In this document: one piece after another, positions 25,612 through 33,462 of the stretch
Layout: each line of letters begins with the position of its first letter
How positions within the stretch are numbered: position 1 is the first letter of the stretch
Assembly: GCA_937136425.1 (NCBI GenBank)
Contig: CAKZON010000086.1
Span: forward strand, 1 to 64,000
DNA from: an uncultured Crocinitomix sp.
GTDB taxonomy: Bacteria; Bacteroidota; Bacteroidia; Flavobacteriales_D; Crocinitomicaceae
Reading direction: 5' to 3'
Length of the DNA stretch: 64,000 bases
Position numbers and translations under genes: made by a program
The notes under the pieces: generated by a model
Database searches by the model: none
What the model was told of the DNA's origin: nothing
Seen by the model: the letters and a program-made list of their open reading frames with translations, nothing else

Positions 25612-25626
25612 GGATACTCAGTATCC
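25612..25626. repeat. Short hairpin between the two narK genes
   Basis: GGATAC-TCA-GTATCC lies in the 64-nt gap between the two transporter genes. No U-tract follows, so it more likely adjusts mRNA stability or relative expression than terminates. Confidence 0.5.
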
Positions 25627-25658
25627 AAATTACCTTACTTTTAACCAATTAAAGGATT

Positions 25659-27287
25659 ATGAAAACCAATATTGAAAAATGGGATGTAGAAGATGAAGGC
25701 TTCTGGAAATCAACCGGAAAAAAGATCGCTACACGAAACCTTTGGGCCTCAATTCCAGCCTTGCTATTAGCATTCTCTGTATGGATTATGTGGGGAGTGT
25801 TGGTGAAATATATGAAAGAATTTGGTTTTACTTTTGGCATGACTGAAGGATTGGTTCCTGGATCCGATTCTTATATTGCGGCATTAGCAGAGGTAAACAA
25901 CCTGTATTATACTTTACCTGCAATTGCAGGACTTGCAGGCGCAACATTACGTTTGCCTAACTCCTTTTTAATTTCACTTGGCGGTGGACGAAATGTTGTT
26001 TTTGTTACTACAGCCTTGCTATTAATTCCAGCAATCGGTACAGGTATTGCATTAAGTGATATTAATTCGCCCTATATGTTATTTGCCGCAATGGCATTGC
26101 TCTCTGGATTTGGAGGAGGAAACTTCTCATCTTCCATGAGTAATATTAGTTTCTTTTTCCCTAAACGCATGCAAGGTTATGCTTTGGGAATGAATGCAGG
26201 ATTAGGAAATTTAGGGGTTGGAGCAATGCAATTCTTAATTCCAATTGTTGTTAAAGTTGCTTTATTTGGAGGCACAGTTGGTGCTATTGCAACTGCAAAA
26301 GGTGCGCCTTTTGAAGGATTCCAAAATGCTGCATGGTTATGGGTTCCTTTAATTGCACTTGCTACACTTGGAGCTTTCTTTGGAATGAACAATGTTTCCA
26401 CAGGTACACCAAGTTTGCCATCCACCAGTCAGGGTGTTTCTAAAACATTTTATATGCTAGTTTTAGGTTTGATTGCAGCTGGTTTAGGTGCTTTTATGCT
26501 AATTGGTATTCCGTGGGGAGATTTTGGAATGAAAAACGCATCCATGTGGATTGTTTTACCTGTGGTCATAATTGTGGCGGTTTTATTAATGAAACATGCC
26601 ACACCAAAAGAAATTAAGGGAAATCTTAAAAAGCAATTTTCAATTCTTGGAGATAAGCACAATTGGATTATGACCATTATTTATACCATGACGTTTGGTT
26701 CGTTTATTGGTTATTCAATGGTGTTTCCAAAATTAGCACAAGATATTTTTGTTTACTCTAATCCGCTTGATCCTGAATGGGCAAATCCAAATGCTCCCAA
26801 CATTATGCTTTGGGCATTTTGGGGACCTGTTTTCGGTGCTTTAATCAGACCTGTAGGAGGAATTTTGGCAGATAAATTTAATAGTGGCGCAAAAGTCACT
26901 ATGTGGAGTACTATATTTCAAATTATTGCTGCATTAGCTGTTGCTTACTTTGTTATTGAAGCAAGAGATTCTGCAACACCTGAAGATTATTGGTGGCCGT
27001 TCTTTACTGCATTTATGGTTCTTTTCTTAACTACTGGAATTGGAAATGGGTCAACCTTTAGAAGTATTCCTTATATCTTTTCTAAAGAAAAAGCAGGACC
27101 TGTGTTGGGCTGGACAGCAGCAATTGCCGCATATGGTGCCTTTATTATTCCAAAGGTTTTTGGACAACAAGTTAAGGCAGGACATGCAGAGTACGCACTT
27201 TATGGTTTTGCCGTCTATTATTTAATTTGTTTAATTCTTAATTGGTGGTATTATCAAGGACCAAAAAGAGAATTTGACAATCCATAA
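25659..27287 (+). CDS. NarK-family nitrate/nitrite antiporter (second copy)
   Basis: This 542-aa MFS protein carries GFGGGNFSSSMSNISFFFP followed by KRMQGYALGMNAGLGNLGVG, the nitrate signature typical of E. coli NarK and NarK2-type nitrate/nitrite antiporters. A second signature is GNGSTFRSIPYIF. The N-terminus before helix 1 (SWTGKKIATRNLWASIP-like region) is hydrophilic. It follows the first narK by 64 nt on the same strand, the pair known as NarK1/NarK2 in denitrifiers where they can be fused. Expected job: exchange of cytoplasmic nitrite for external nitrate. Confidence 0.9.
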   Translation: MKTNIEKWDVEDEGFWKSTGKKIATRNLWASIPALLLAFSVWIMWGVLVKYMKEFGFTFGMTEGLVPGSDSYIAALAEVNNLYYTLPAIAGLAGATLRLPNSFLISLGGGRNVVFVTTALLLIPAIGTGIALSDINSPYMLFAAMALLSGFGGGNFSSSMSNISFFFPKRMQGYALGMNAGLGNLGVGAMQFLIPIVVKVALFGGTVGAIATAKGAPFEGFQNAAWLWVPLIALATLGAFFGMNNVSTGTPSLPSTSQGVSKTFYMLVLGLIAAGLGAFMLIGIPWGDFGMKNASMWIVLPVVIIVAVLLMKHATPKEIKGNLKKQFSILGDKHNWIMTIIYTMTFGSFIGYSMVFPKLAQDIFVYSNPLDPEWANPNAPNIMLWAFWGPVFGALIRPVGGILADKFNSGAKVTMWSTIFQIIAALAVAYFVIEARDSATPEDYWWPFFTAFMVLFLTTGIGNGSTFRSIPYIFSKEKAGPVLGWTAAIAAYGAFIIPKVFGQQVKAGHAEYALYGFAVYYLICLILNWWYYQGPKREFDNP

Positions 27288-27336
27288 TTAAAGGGAATTT
27301 GAGCAGCATTAAACAACGCTCAAACGTCCGTTCATA

Positions 27337-27379
27337 TGAGGCAGATCATAGTTTCCAGATCAAAATAATTAAAACTTTG
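27337..27379 (+). promoter_or_regulatory. FNR-type box and -7 element of the porin gene
   Basis: TGAGGCAGATCA (27337-27348; one half-site mismatch) and AAACTTTG (27372-27379; 7/8 to TAnnTTTG) have centres 33 bp apart. The mRNA would begin near 27386, at the left edge of a large hairpin. Confidence 0.6.
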
Positions 27380-27381
27380 TA

Positions 27382-27422
27382 GTGTTGTTAATGGCGTAAA
27401 AAATAAGCGCCATTAGCAACAC
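27382..27422 (+). repeat. 15-bp stem-loop at predicted 5' end of porin mRNA
   Basis: GTGTTGTTAATGGCG (27382-27396) pairs with CGCCATTAGCAACAC (27408-27422) around an 11-nt loop, with one T-G wobble. It follows the predicted -7 element directly and ends 27 nt before the porin ATG. It has no U-tract. I read it as a 5' leader stem that could protect or regulate the porin mRNA; it could also end the upstream narK transcript. Confidence 0.7.
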
Positions 27423-27449
27423 TTATAGCTAATATTTAAACGATATAAT

Positions 27450-28769
27450 ATGAAATCTTTTATTAGAAAAGGGGTGGCATTTGCCATTTTTACCATGACA
27501 ATGGGTACCGCCTATTCACAGTTGAAAATTACGGCAGAGGTTAGGCCAAGAGCAGAGTATCGACACGGATTTAAAACATTACCAACTACAGATATGGATA
27601 ATGCATTTTTTGTGGATCAGCGCACACGTCTAAATGTGAAATATCAAAAAGACCGTATTAAGTTTTATGTTTCATTACAAGATGTTCGTACTTGGGGAAG
27701 TCAAAAACAATTAGTAGGAAATGAAGATTTTGGAGTATCCATTCACGAAGCGTGGGGGTCAGCTCAAATTTTCGATAATTGGGCACTTAAATTTGGACGC
27801 CAAGAGTTAGTTTATGATGATTCGCGAATATTTGGTAATGTTGGCTGGGCACAACAAGCCCGAAGCCATGACGCATTGCTGTTTAAATATGGAAAAGAGA
27901 AATTAAAATTAGATATTGGTGGAGCATTTAACCAAAATAGTCCAAAATTAAATACAACAAGTTATACTGTTGGTGGTAGCTACAAGTCTTTGCAGTATTT
28001 GTGGGCAAACTATAAATTTAACAGTAGTTTTAGTGCAAGTGTACTTGCTATGAGTGTGGGACAACAAGTAAATTATGTTAATGCAAACGGCGTTGATCGT
28101 TACCAAGATAATTATACTTTAACTGCGGGAACACGATTGGTTTATAAGAAAAATAAATTTGGACTAGGATTTAATGGGTATTACCAGTTGGGAAGCACAA
28201 ATACGTGGCCAGCAAGAGATGTTTCTGCCTATAATCTATGTTTGGATTTATCATACAAAGTTGCTGATCCTTTAAAGTTAACCGTTGGTTTTGAAATGCT
28301 TTCAGGAAATAGTCAAACAGATGTAAGCACATCTTACGTGGAAACTAACCACGCCTTTACACCATATTTTGGCACTAATCACAAATTCAATGGATATATG
28401 GATTATTTCTATGTTGGAAATCATATTGGAAATGTGGGATTAAATGATATTTATTTAAGACTGGATTACAAACACGATAAATTTACAGCAGGTGTAACTG
28501 GTCATGCATTTATGGCTAATACAGATGTATTGGATGTGCCAGAGTTTGTGTCTACAGGGAATTTAAGCGCAATGAGTCCTTATATGGGAGCAGAAATTGA
28601 TTTATTCGGTGGTTTTGATTTGGCTCCTGGTGCTAAATGTAAAATCGGTTATTCTCATTTAATTGGTACATCAACAATGGAGGCTGTTAAAGGTGGTGAC
28701 ATGACAGAGGTAGCCAATTGGGGATACGTAATGTTCATAATCAAACCTACTTTATTTGAGCAAAAGTAG
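27450..28769 (+). CDS. Outer-membrane porin, alginate-export-like family
   Basis: This 439-aa protein has a signal peptide ending in AYSQ and then a beta-barrel of many amphipathic strands (LKITAEVRPRAEYRHGF, WALKFGRQELVYDDSRIFG, FNSSFSASVLAMSVG, YNLCLDLSYKV). The GRQEL..D..R..G stretch is typical of the Alginate_exp-type 16-18-strand porins. Its position after narK genes and its FNR-type promoter suggest an outer-membrane channel for nitrate or nitrite rather than alginate export. It is monocistronic with its own leader hairpin and a Rho-independent terminator. Confidence 0.8.
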   Translation: MKSFIRKGVAFAIFTMTMGTAYSQLKITAEVRPRAEYRHGFKTLPTTDMDNAFFVDQRTRLNVKYQKDRIKFYVSLQDVRTWGSQKQLVGNEDFGVSIHEAWGSAQIFDNWALKFGRQELVYDDSRIFGNVGWAQQARSHDALLFKYGKEKLKLDIGGAFNQNSPKLNTTSYTVGGSYKSLQYLWANYKFNSSFSASVLAMSVGQQVNYVNANGVDRYQDNYTLTAGTRLVYKKNKFGLGFNGYYQLGSTNTWPARDVSAYNLCLDLSYKVADPLKLTVGFEMLSGNSQTDVSTSYVETNHAFTPYFGTNHKFNGYMDYFYVGNHIGNVGLNDIYLRLDYKHDKFTAGVTGHAFMANTDVLDVPEFVSTGNLSAMSPYMGAEIDLFGGFDLAPGAKCKIGYSHLIGTSTMEAVKGGDMTEVANWGYVMFIIKPTLFEQK

Positions 28770-28795
28770 ATTTCTATTCCCTCATATTTAATGGA

Positions 28796-28829
28796 GTTGC
28801 TTCAGTTTTATTCTGGAGCAATTTTTTTT
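28796..28829 (+). terminator. Rho-independent terminator of the porin gene
   Basis: A 10-bp stem (GTTGCTTCAG with CTGGAGCAAT, two wobbles) and a 7-nt loop are followed by eight T. It lies 27 nt after the porin stop. Confidence 0.85.
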
Positions 28830-28861
28830 GTTTTAAAATTGGAGAAAGTCTTATCGAAATC

Positions 28862-28904
28862 TGATTTGTATCATATGTATTGGCGACATATCTCCCGATA
28901 TTTA
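28862..28904 (+). promoter_or_regulatory. FNR-type box and -7 element of the hemerythrin-moaA-crp operon
   Basis: TGATTTGTATCA (28862-28873) has both half-sites intact. GATATTTA (28897-28904; 6/8 to TAnnTTTG) lies 33 bp away. A TTTG-containing alternative (TACACTTTG, 28916-28924) has the wrong internal spacing. Confidence 0.55.
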
Positions 28905-28966
28905 CAAAATAATGATACACTTTGTGATTTTTAGCATATAAAGTCAGGTGTAGAAAAACTATAAAA

Positions 28967-29668
28967 ATGAAAGTTATTGATAAATCAGGTAAACGGATAG
29001 ACGGAAAAGAAGCTGCAAAAGCAATTAAAAAGAAGTTAAAAGAAGAAGATCCAATTATTCGGAATGCTGAAAAAGGAGAAATTGAGGAATTGTCCCCAAT
29101 GGATCCGCCTGACGCCTTTGATGAGAAAAGAGCGATAGGTTTAGATTATGACAGTTTGCATGATAATTTGAAGGAACTATGTGATGAACATAAAGGGGCA
29201 ATATTAAAATGTGATGCATTTGAAAAAGCACTGATCGAATTTAAAGAAAGTGGATTCTATTTTACGCGCGAAATTAATGATGCCTTTAATGAGTTTTTTG
29301 TAGCATTTGATGAAAATATAATGGTACACAATAGAAAAGAAGAGAAAGGGTTGTTCCCAATTTTACAGAAAAAATTGTTAGCGTCTGGCGAACACAGCAC
29401 TGGTGAAAATCCTCATACTCCAATAGATTTAATGGAAGATGATCATATTAAAATGATTCAGTTAGCAACGTTGTCATTTAACCTATTGGGCTTAGCCATG
29501 CGATTAAAAGATAAGGAAGATATTGCGGTGACATTTGACTTGGCTTATAATAACGGAAAAGAATTAGCGGAACTATTACGCTTGCATATTTATAGAGAAG
29601 ACAATACTTTGTTTCCAATGGCGCAAGAGTTATTAACAGAAGAAGAATTTAATCAATTTTATGATTAA
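28967..29668 (+). CDS. Hemerythrin-domain protein
   Basis: This 233-aa soluble protein has a 60-residue Lys/Glu-rich lead (about 1-50), then a four-helix hemerythrin-like domain: LHDNLKELCDEHKGAI, HNRKEEKGLFPIL, MEDDHIKM and LLRLHIYREDNTLFPMA supply the His and Glu ligands for a di-iron site. It has no DUF542 Cys pair, unlike RIC at 22064-22798. A role in oxygen or NO binding is inferred from the box upstream and the operon. The last 8 nt overlap moaA. Confidence 0.82.
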   Translation: MKVIDKSGKRIDGKEAAKAIKKKLKEEDPIIRNAEKGEIEELSPMDPPDAFDEKRAIGLDYDSLHDNLKELCDEHKGAILKCDAFEKALIEFKESGFYFTREINDAFNEFFVAFDENIMVHNRKEEKGLFPILQKKLLASGEHSTGENPHTPIDLMEDDHIKMIQLATLSFNLLGLAMRLKDKEDIAVTFDLAYNNGKELAELLRLHIYREDNTLFPMAQELLTEEEFNQFYD

Positions 29669-30662
29669 TTCTAAACCTGCCATAGTAGACCGTTTTGGGC
29701 GTACGCACGATTATCTTAGAATTTCTTTAACAGAAAGATGTAATCTAAGATGCTTTTACTGCATGCCAGAGGAAGGGATTCAATTAAGAGATAAATCTGA
29801 ATTTATGTCAAGTGAGGAGGTAATTGCCATTGCAAAAACCTTTGTTGACATGGGGATAAAAAAAATTAGATTAACTGGTGGAGAACCCTTAATTAAAAAG
29901 GATGTTAAAAATTTGCTTTTAGAGTTGGGGAAGTTGCCAGTGGAATTAGGTTTGACCACCAATGCTGTTTTGGTAGACAAGTTTATTGATATATTTAAAG
30001 AGGCTGGAATTAAAGCGGTGAACGTAAGTTTAGATTCTTTAGATGAAGAACGATTCAATAAAATTTCTCGAAGAAATTATTTCCAACGGATAAAGTCCAA
30101 TATTGAATTGTTGATTAAACACGGGTTTAATGTCAAAATTAATGTTGTTGTTATTCGGGATTTAAATGAGCATGAAATTCCAGACTTTATTCAATGGACA
30201 AAAAATCAACCTGTTCATGTTAGGTTTATTGAGTTTATGCCGTTTGATGGTAATAAATGGGATTGGAATAAAAAAGTGTCCTTTAAAGAAATGTTGCAAA
30301 TTACTGCCATGCGTTTTGGAGAAAATCGCGTGCTAAAAGTCGCGGACAAAAAGAACGATACAACCAGAAATTATCAAATCGAAAATTTCATGGGAACCTT
30401 TGGAATTATTAGCTCGGTTACTAATCCATTTTGTGATTCTTGTAATAGAATTAGACTAACTGCAGATGGTAAAATAAAGAATTGTCTTTTTTCTCAAACA
30501 GAAACGGATTTATTGCAAGCTTTTCGTGAAGAAAAGTCTATTGAACCTTTAATAAGAAATGCTATTTTTGATAAAAAGAAAGAGCGTGGAGGAGCGGTAG
30601 ATTTTGAAAATGACTTTATAAAATCAATGCAAAATCGTTCCATGGTCTCCATTGGAGGATAA
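29661..30662 (+). CDS. moaA: GTP 3',8-cyclase MoaA
   Basis: This 333-aa radical SAM protein has the first [4Fe-4S] motif CNLRCFYC (Cys27, Cys31, Cys34) and the second C-terminal cluster CDSC...C (NPFCDSCNRIRLTADG then KNCLFS). The C-terminal Gly-Gly (SIGG) of MoaA is present. It performs the first step of molybdenum cofactor synthesis. Only moaA is in the window; the other moa/moe genes must lie elsewhere. It is placed in an FNR-controlled operon, which ties cofactor supply for NarG to anaerobic growth. Confidence 0.95.
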   Translation: MINSKPAIVDRFGRTHDYLRISLTERCNLRCFYCMPEEGIQLRDKSEFMSSEEVIAIAKTFVDMGIKKIRLTGGEPLIKKDVKNLLLELGKLPVELGLTTNAVLVDKFIDIFKEAGIKAVNVSLDSLDEERFNKISRRNYFQRIKSNIELLIKHGFNVKINVVVIRDLNEHEIPDFIQWTKNQPVHVRFIEFMPFDGNKWDWNKKVSFKEMLQITAMRFGENRVLKVADKKNDTTRNYQIENFMGTFGIISSVTNPFCDSCNRIRLTADGKIKNCLFSQTETDLLQAFREEKSIEPLIRNAIFDKKKERGGAVDFENDFIKSMQNRSMVSIGG

Positions 30663-30679
30663 TAAAAGTAGAATTAAGA

Positions 30680-31348
30680 ATGAAATTTCTGATTGATAAG
30701 TACTGCTCAAATGAGTGGAAAGAATTTATAAATTTTCATAAAGAAACCAGACAATATGAGAAAGGGTCATATGTGTTTGAAGCCGGGGAAGAAACGCAAG
30801 GTCTGTTTATTATTGAATCGGGCAAGGTAAAAATCAGCTATAAACAATACGATAATAGTAGTCGGTTAATTCGTCTTGCAAATGACGGTGATATTTTAGG
30901 TCACAGAGGTTTTGGTGGAAACTGGAAATATCCAATTTCAGCATTTACTTTAGAAAAAACTAAGGTTAGTTTTATTTCTGTTGAGGTGTTTGATGTCGTG
31001 GCGAAAGCAAATGCTTTATTTAGCTACCATTTAATGATGTTTTTTGCAGAGGAATTGCGAAAATCTGAAGCGAAAATTAAGCACTATCCGGTTAAAAATT
31101 TGGTAGCAAGAGCTTTGCTTGACAATGCAAGAGCATTTGGTTTTGAGAGCGATAAGTCTGCAAAGTTAGCTCACACGCTTACTCGAAAAGATTTGGCAAG
31201 TAAAGCCGGGACAACTTATGAAACTGTTGTTAGGTCATTAGCAGAATTTAATAAAACGGGCGTTATAAAAATTGATGGGAAAGAGATTCATATTTTAGAT
31301 ATGGAAAGGCTAAGAAAACTTGCACGGCCTGAAGAATCGCAAAAATAA
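30680..31348 (+). CDS. Crp/Fnr-family regulator of DNR type
   Basis: This 222-aa protein lacks the N-terminal Cys cluster. It has a cNMP-like domain (GLFIIESGKVKISYK, DGDILGHRGF) and an HTH TRKDLASKAGTTYETVVRSL, where Glu and Arg sit as in FNR-type recognition helices. Cys-free regulators with FNR-like DNA binding, such as DNR and NnrR, sense NO through haem. It is the third gene of the hemerythrin-moaA operon and its stop is 8 nt from the norB stop on the other strand. It could read the same boxes as the FNR-like protein at 20305-21015. Confidence 0.8.
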   Translation: MKFLIDKYCSNEWKEFINFHKETRQYEKGSYVFEAGEETQGLFIIESGKVKISYKQYDNSSRLIRLANDGDILGHRGFGGNWKYPISAFTLEKTKVSFISVEVFDVVAKANALFSYHLMMFFAEELRKSEAKIKHYPVKNLVARALLDNARAFGFESDKSAKLAHTLTRKDLASKAGTTYETVVRSLAEFNKTGVIKIDGKEIHILDMERLRKLARPEESQK

Positions 31349-31355
31349 GTTGCAT

Positions 31356-32693
31356 TTACCATTGCGTTTTCTCGAGATAGAAGGCGTGTAATCGTTTTAG
31401 CAATGGTAAACCAATCAATAGTAAACTGGTAAATAATAGGCCTCCAGAAATTATAAAAATTAAGAAAACAGAGCTTGAACTCTCGTGCAATTGAGAAAAT
31501 ACGTTGTTCTCTGGATTGGCTACCCAAATCGCTTTGTATATTCCTCCAATTATCAGGCTTATCCAAAACACCATTAAAGAAATATTAAACAGTATAAAAC
31601 CAAGCTTTATCGTTTTATTCGCTGTCGCGTTTTCCTTGCTTAGTTTTTGAACTATGAACGTAACGGAGGCCAATAAAATGCTGGTATTAATTCCAATTGT
31701 TGTGCCCATTGAATGTGCTACAGTAATATGGGTGCCGTGCATGTAATAATTAAATGCTGGAATAGACATGATTAGAGCAAGTACTAGATTGACAAATACC
31801 CAGAATTCACTCGCCATTAAAAATCGGTATGCTAATATGTTTTCTGCTTTGGTTGATTTTGAGAGTGACTTTGCCCAATTATAAATAATGTGAATAAAAA
31901 TAATCCATTCTGACATACTAATTGCATATGCAACGTAGCGAATCCAAGGTGCATTGGGTAAAATATAGGTGTGATGTGCCCAACCAAACATGAGGTTGGT
32001 TAATCCTAAAAAGTAAAAGAAAAATGCCACTTTTCCACGCCCAACATTATCATCCTTTTTAATTTTTGACATTAAATAGATAGCAGTTCCATAAATTAAC
32101 ATATTCCAACTCCCTACAAACGATCCGTAGGATTTCCACTGAATCCCCATGTCTTTAATAAAGTCATTTCTGATATCTGAAAAGATCCAAAAATGAGATT
32201 CTGATAAATGGTAAATCATGAATACGATTCCTGTGCCCCACATCCAAAAGTACACCGGTCGATTTTTAATTTTTCCAAAAAGAGTTATGAAATAATTGAA
32301 TCCGAATAAAAGCCAACCCAATAGAATAGGAATGGTTAAAATCGGGAGGTATTCTAGATATTCTCGACCACCCATATTTCCAGATAGTAAGGAGAGGTAA
32401 ATAGCTGTGCCAGTTAGTGCAAACAAAACAAAGTGTAATACGCCTAATTTGCTTGAGTATAATTTGAATTGCTCTTCTTGAGAGATGTAATAATAGACAC
32501 CTCCAGTAGCAGCAAGTACAATCCATGAAACAACAGTTGTAGTGTGCATGGGGCGTAACTGGTTAAATGGAATAAATTCTTTTAAAAATGTGGGGTCTAA
32601 ATAGGTTATGGAAATTAAGACGCCGATTAGGCCTCCAATTAAAAGTGCGATTAAACCAAGCGCAATAAAAAGTAATGGAAAATGACGTCTCAT
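31356..32693 (-). CDS. NorB-like haem-copper oxidoreductase subunit I with altered active site
   Basis: This 445-aa polytopic protein pairs with a NorC-like cytochrome 3 nt upstream. Conserved against P. aeruginosa cNOR: His50 (low-spin haem), His240/His241 in GWAHHTYILP (FeB), Glu262 (equivalent of Glu280, same 21-residue spacing) and His327 in TVAHSMG (haem b3). Not conserved: FeB His207 aligns with Tyr189, Glu211 with Val193, Glu215 with Asn197, and low-spin haem His349 with Met329. The 51-residue spacing from position 207 to 258 is kept, so the alignment is firm. It is probably a divergent NO reductase, not a cbb3 oxidase; activity should not be assumed. Confidence 0.75.
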   Translation of the reverse strand: MRRHFPLLFIALGLIALLIGGLIGVLISITYLDPTFLKEFIPFNQLRPMHTTTVVSWIVLAATGGVYYYISQEEQFKLYSSKLGVLHFVLFALTGTAIYLSLLSGNMGGREYLEYLPILTIPILLGWLLFGFNYFITLFGKIKNRPVYFWMWGTGIVFMIYHLSESHFWIFSDIRNDFIKDMGIQWKSYGSFVGSWNMLIYGTAIYLMSKIKKDDNVGRGKVAFFFYFLGLTNLMFGWAHHTYILPNAPWIRYVAYAISMSEWIIFIHIIYNWAKSLSKSTKAENILAYRFLMASEFWVFVNLVLALIMSIPAFNYYMHGTHITVAHSMGTTIGINTSILLASVTFIVQKLSKENATANKTIKLGFILFNISLMVFWISLIIGGIYKAIWVANPENNVFSQLHESSSSVFLIFIISGGLLFTSLLLIGLPLLKRLHAFYLEKTQW

Positions 32694-32696
32694 AGT

Positions 32697-33119
32697 TTAT
32701 TTATATTCGATTGTAACCCAGCCGTCGGCGCCAAATTGAGCGTTGCGGTTTGGATAGTATCCAGTTCTGTCAACATGTTTAAGAAACTGAACAAGTGATT
32801 CTTTTTCATCATCTGAAAAGTTAAAAAGCGGCATGGATTTTACTCCGCTATTAAAAAATGCTTTCGCATATGCAGGACCTTTTCTAGGGTCGGAAATAAT
32901 ATTGGTTAAATCTGGACCTAAATAACCGCCTAAACCATAAAGTTGATGACAAGCCGTGCAATTGTTTTCCTGCCAAATAACTTCGCCTTCAATTGCTTTT
33001 TGCGACATTAGTGGAGCCGTGCTTCCTTTTGTAGGACTCAAATACAAGGTAAGATTATAGATTGTAAAAAGGCTGACTAAAATTGACAAAACTAAAATGT
33101 TTCCGTTCCTCTTTTTCAC
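32697..33119 (-). CDS. norC: NorC-like membrane-anchored cytochrome c
   Basis: This 140-aa protein has an N-terminal membrane anchor (residues 7-29) and one haem c site CTACH (Cys54, Cys57, His58) with a probable distal Met96 (VKSMPLF). ENNCTACHQLYGLGGYLGPDL (part: GLGGYLGPDL) matches NorC, the electron-donating subunit of the cytochrome c-dependent NO reductase. It starts a two-gene operon with the NorB-like gene. The promoter carries an intact FNR-type box. Confidence 0.88.
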   Translation of the reverse strand: MKKRNGNILVLSILVSLFTIYNLTLYLSPTKGSTAPLMSQKAIEGEVIWQENNCTACHQLYGLGGYLGPDLTNIISDPRKGPAYAKAFFNSGVKSMPLFNFSDDEKESLVQFLKHVDRTGYYPNRNAQFGADGWVTIEYK

Positions 33120-33135
33120 AGTTGAAATATTTGGA

Positions 33136-33178
33136 CAAAATTACATTCATGCAGCCGCCGAGAAAATGATGTGAATCA
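33136..33178 (-). promoter_or_regulatory. FNR-type box and -7 element of norCB
   Basis: TGATGTGAATCA (33167-33178) and the perfect minus-strand TAATTTTG (33136-33143) are 33 bp apart, centre to centre. This is the clearest example of the shared promoter layout. Confidence 0.82.
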
Positions 33179-33222
33179 TGCAGAAACAATACCGTTTGTT
33201 CAATTAAATGGGGTGATTGGTA

Positions 33223-33265
33223 TGATGCACATCATTTATTGAATATTTAAAACCTAATAATTTAG
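33223..33265 (+). promoter_or_regulatory. FNR-type box and -7 element of the 59-aa gene
   Basis: TGATGCACATCA (33223-33234) has both half-sites intact; TAATTTAG (33258-33265; 7/8) follows with centres 33 bp apart. The leader to the ATG at 33277 would be only a few nucleotides. Confidence 0.65.
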
Positions 33266-33276
33266 CTGAAAAAAAT

Positions 33277-33456
33277 ATGTCATACTCACTTATTGCAGCA
33301 TGCATTCTAATTTATGTGTTGTTTGGTTTTTTACTACTTTTTATTAAAAAGAAATTGAGAAGTCCAGGTTCCATGAAACTTGTCATCTTACTTCCTTTAA
33401 TGGGTGGGTTTTTAGTTGGAACTATTGTATTGCTTTATGCAATATCTTCCTTATAA
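33277..33456 (+). CDS. Small two-helix membrane protein (59 aa) in the FNR regulon
   Basis: The ORF from ATG 33277 to TAA 33454-33456 encodes 59 aa with two hydrophobic helices (about 5-23 and 35-56) separated by a basic loop KKKLRSPGS. No catalytic residue stands out. It lies between norCB and ctaA, on the opposite strand to both, and has its own FNR-type box with the same 33-bp spacing to a -7 element. That makes real expression likely. A role as accessory subunit or assembly factor for the NO reductase is a guess from position. Confidence 0.7.
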   Translation: MSYSLIAACILIYVLFGFLLLFIKKKLRSPGSMKLVILLPLMGGFLVGTIVLLYAISSL

Positions 33457-33462
33457 TGCAAC

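Noticed and set aside
31356-32693. Annotation as cbb3-type oxidase subunit I
   Set aside because: NorC-like partner, conserved Glu262 (equivalent of cNOR Glu280), length and spacing to HH fit NOR better; no CcoO or CcoP nearby.
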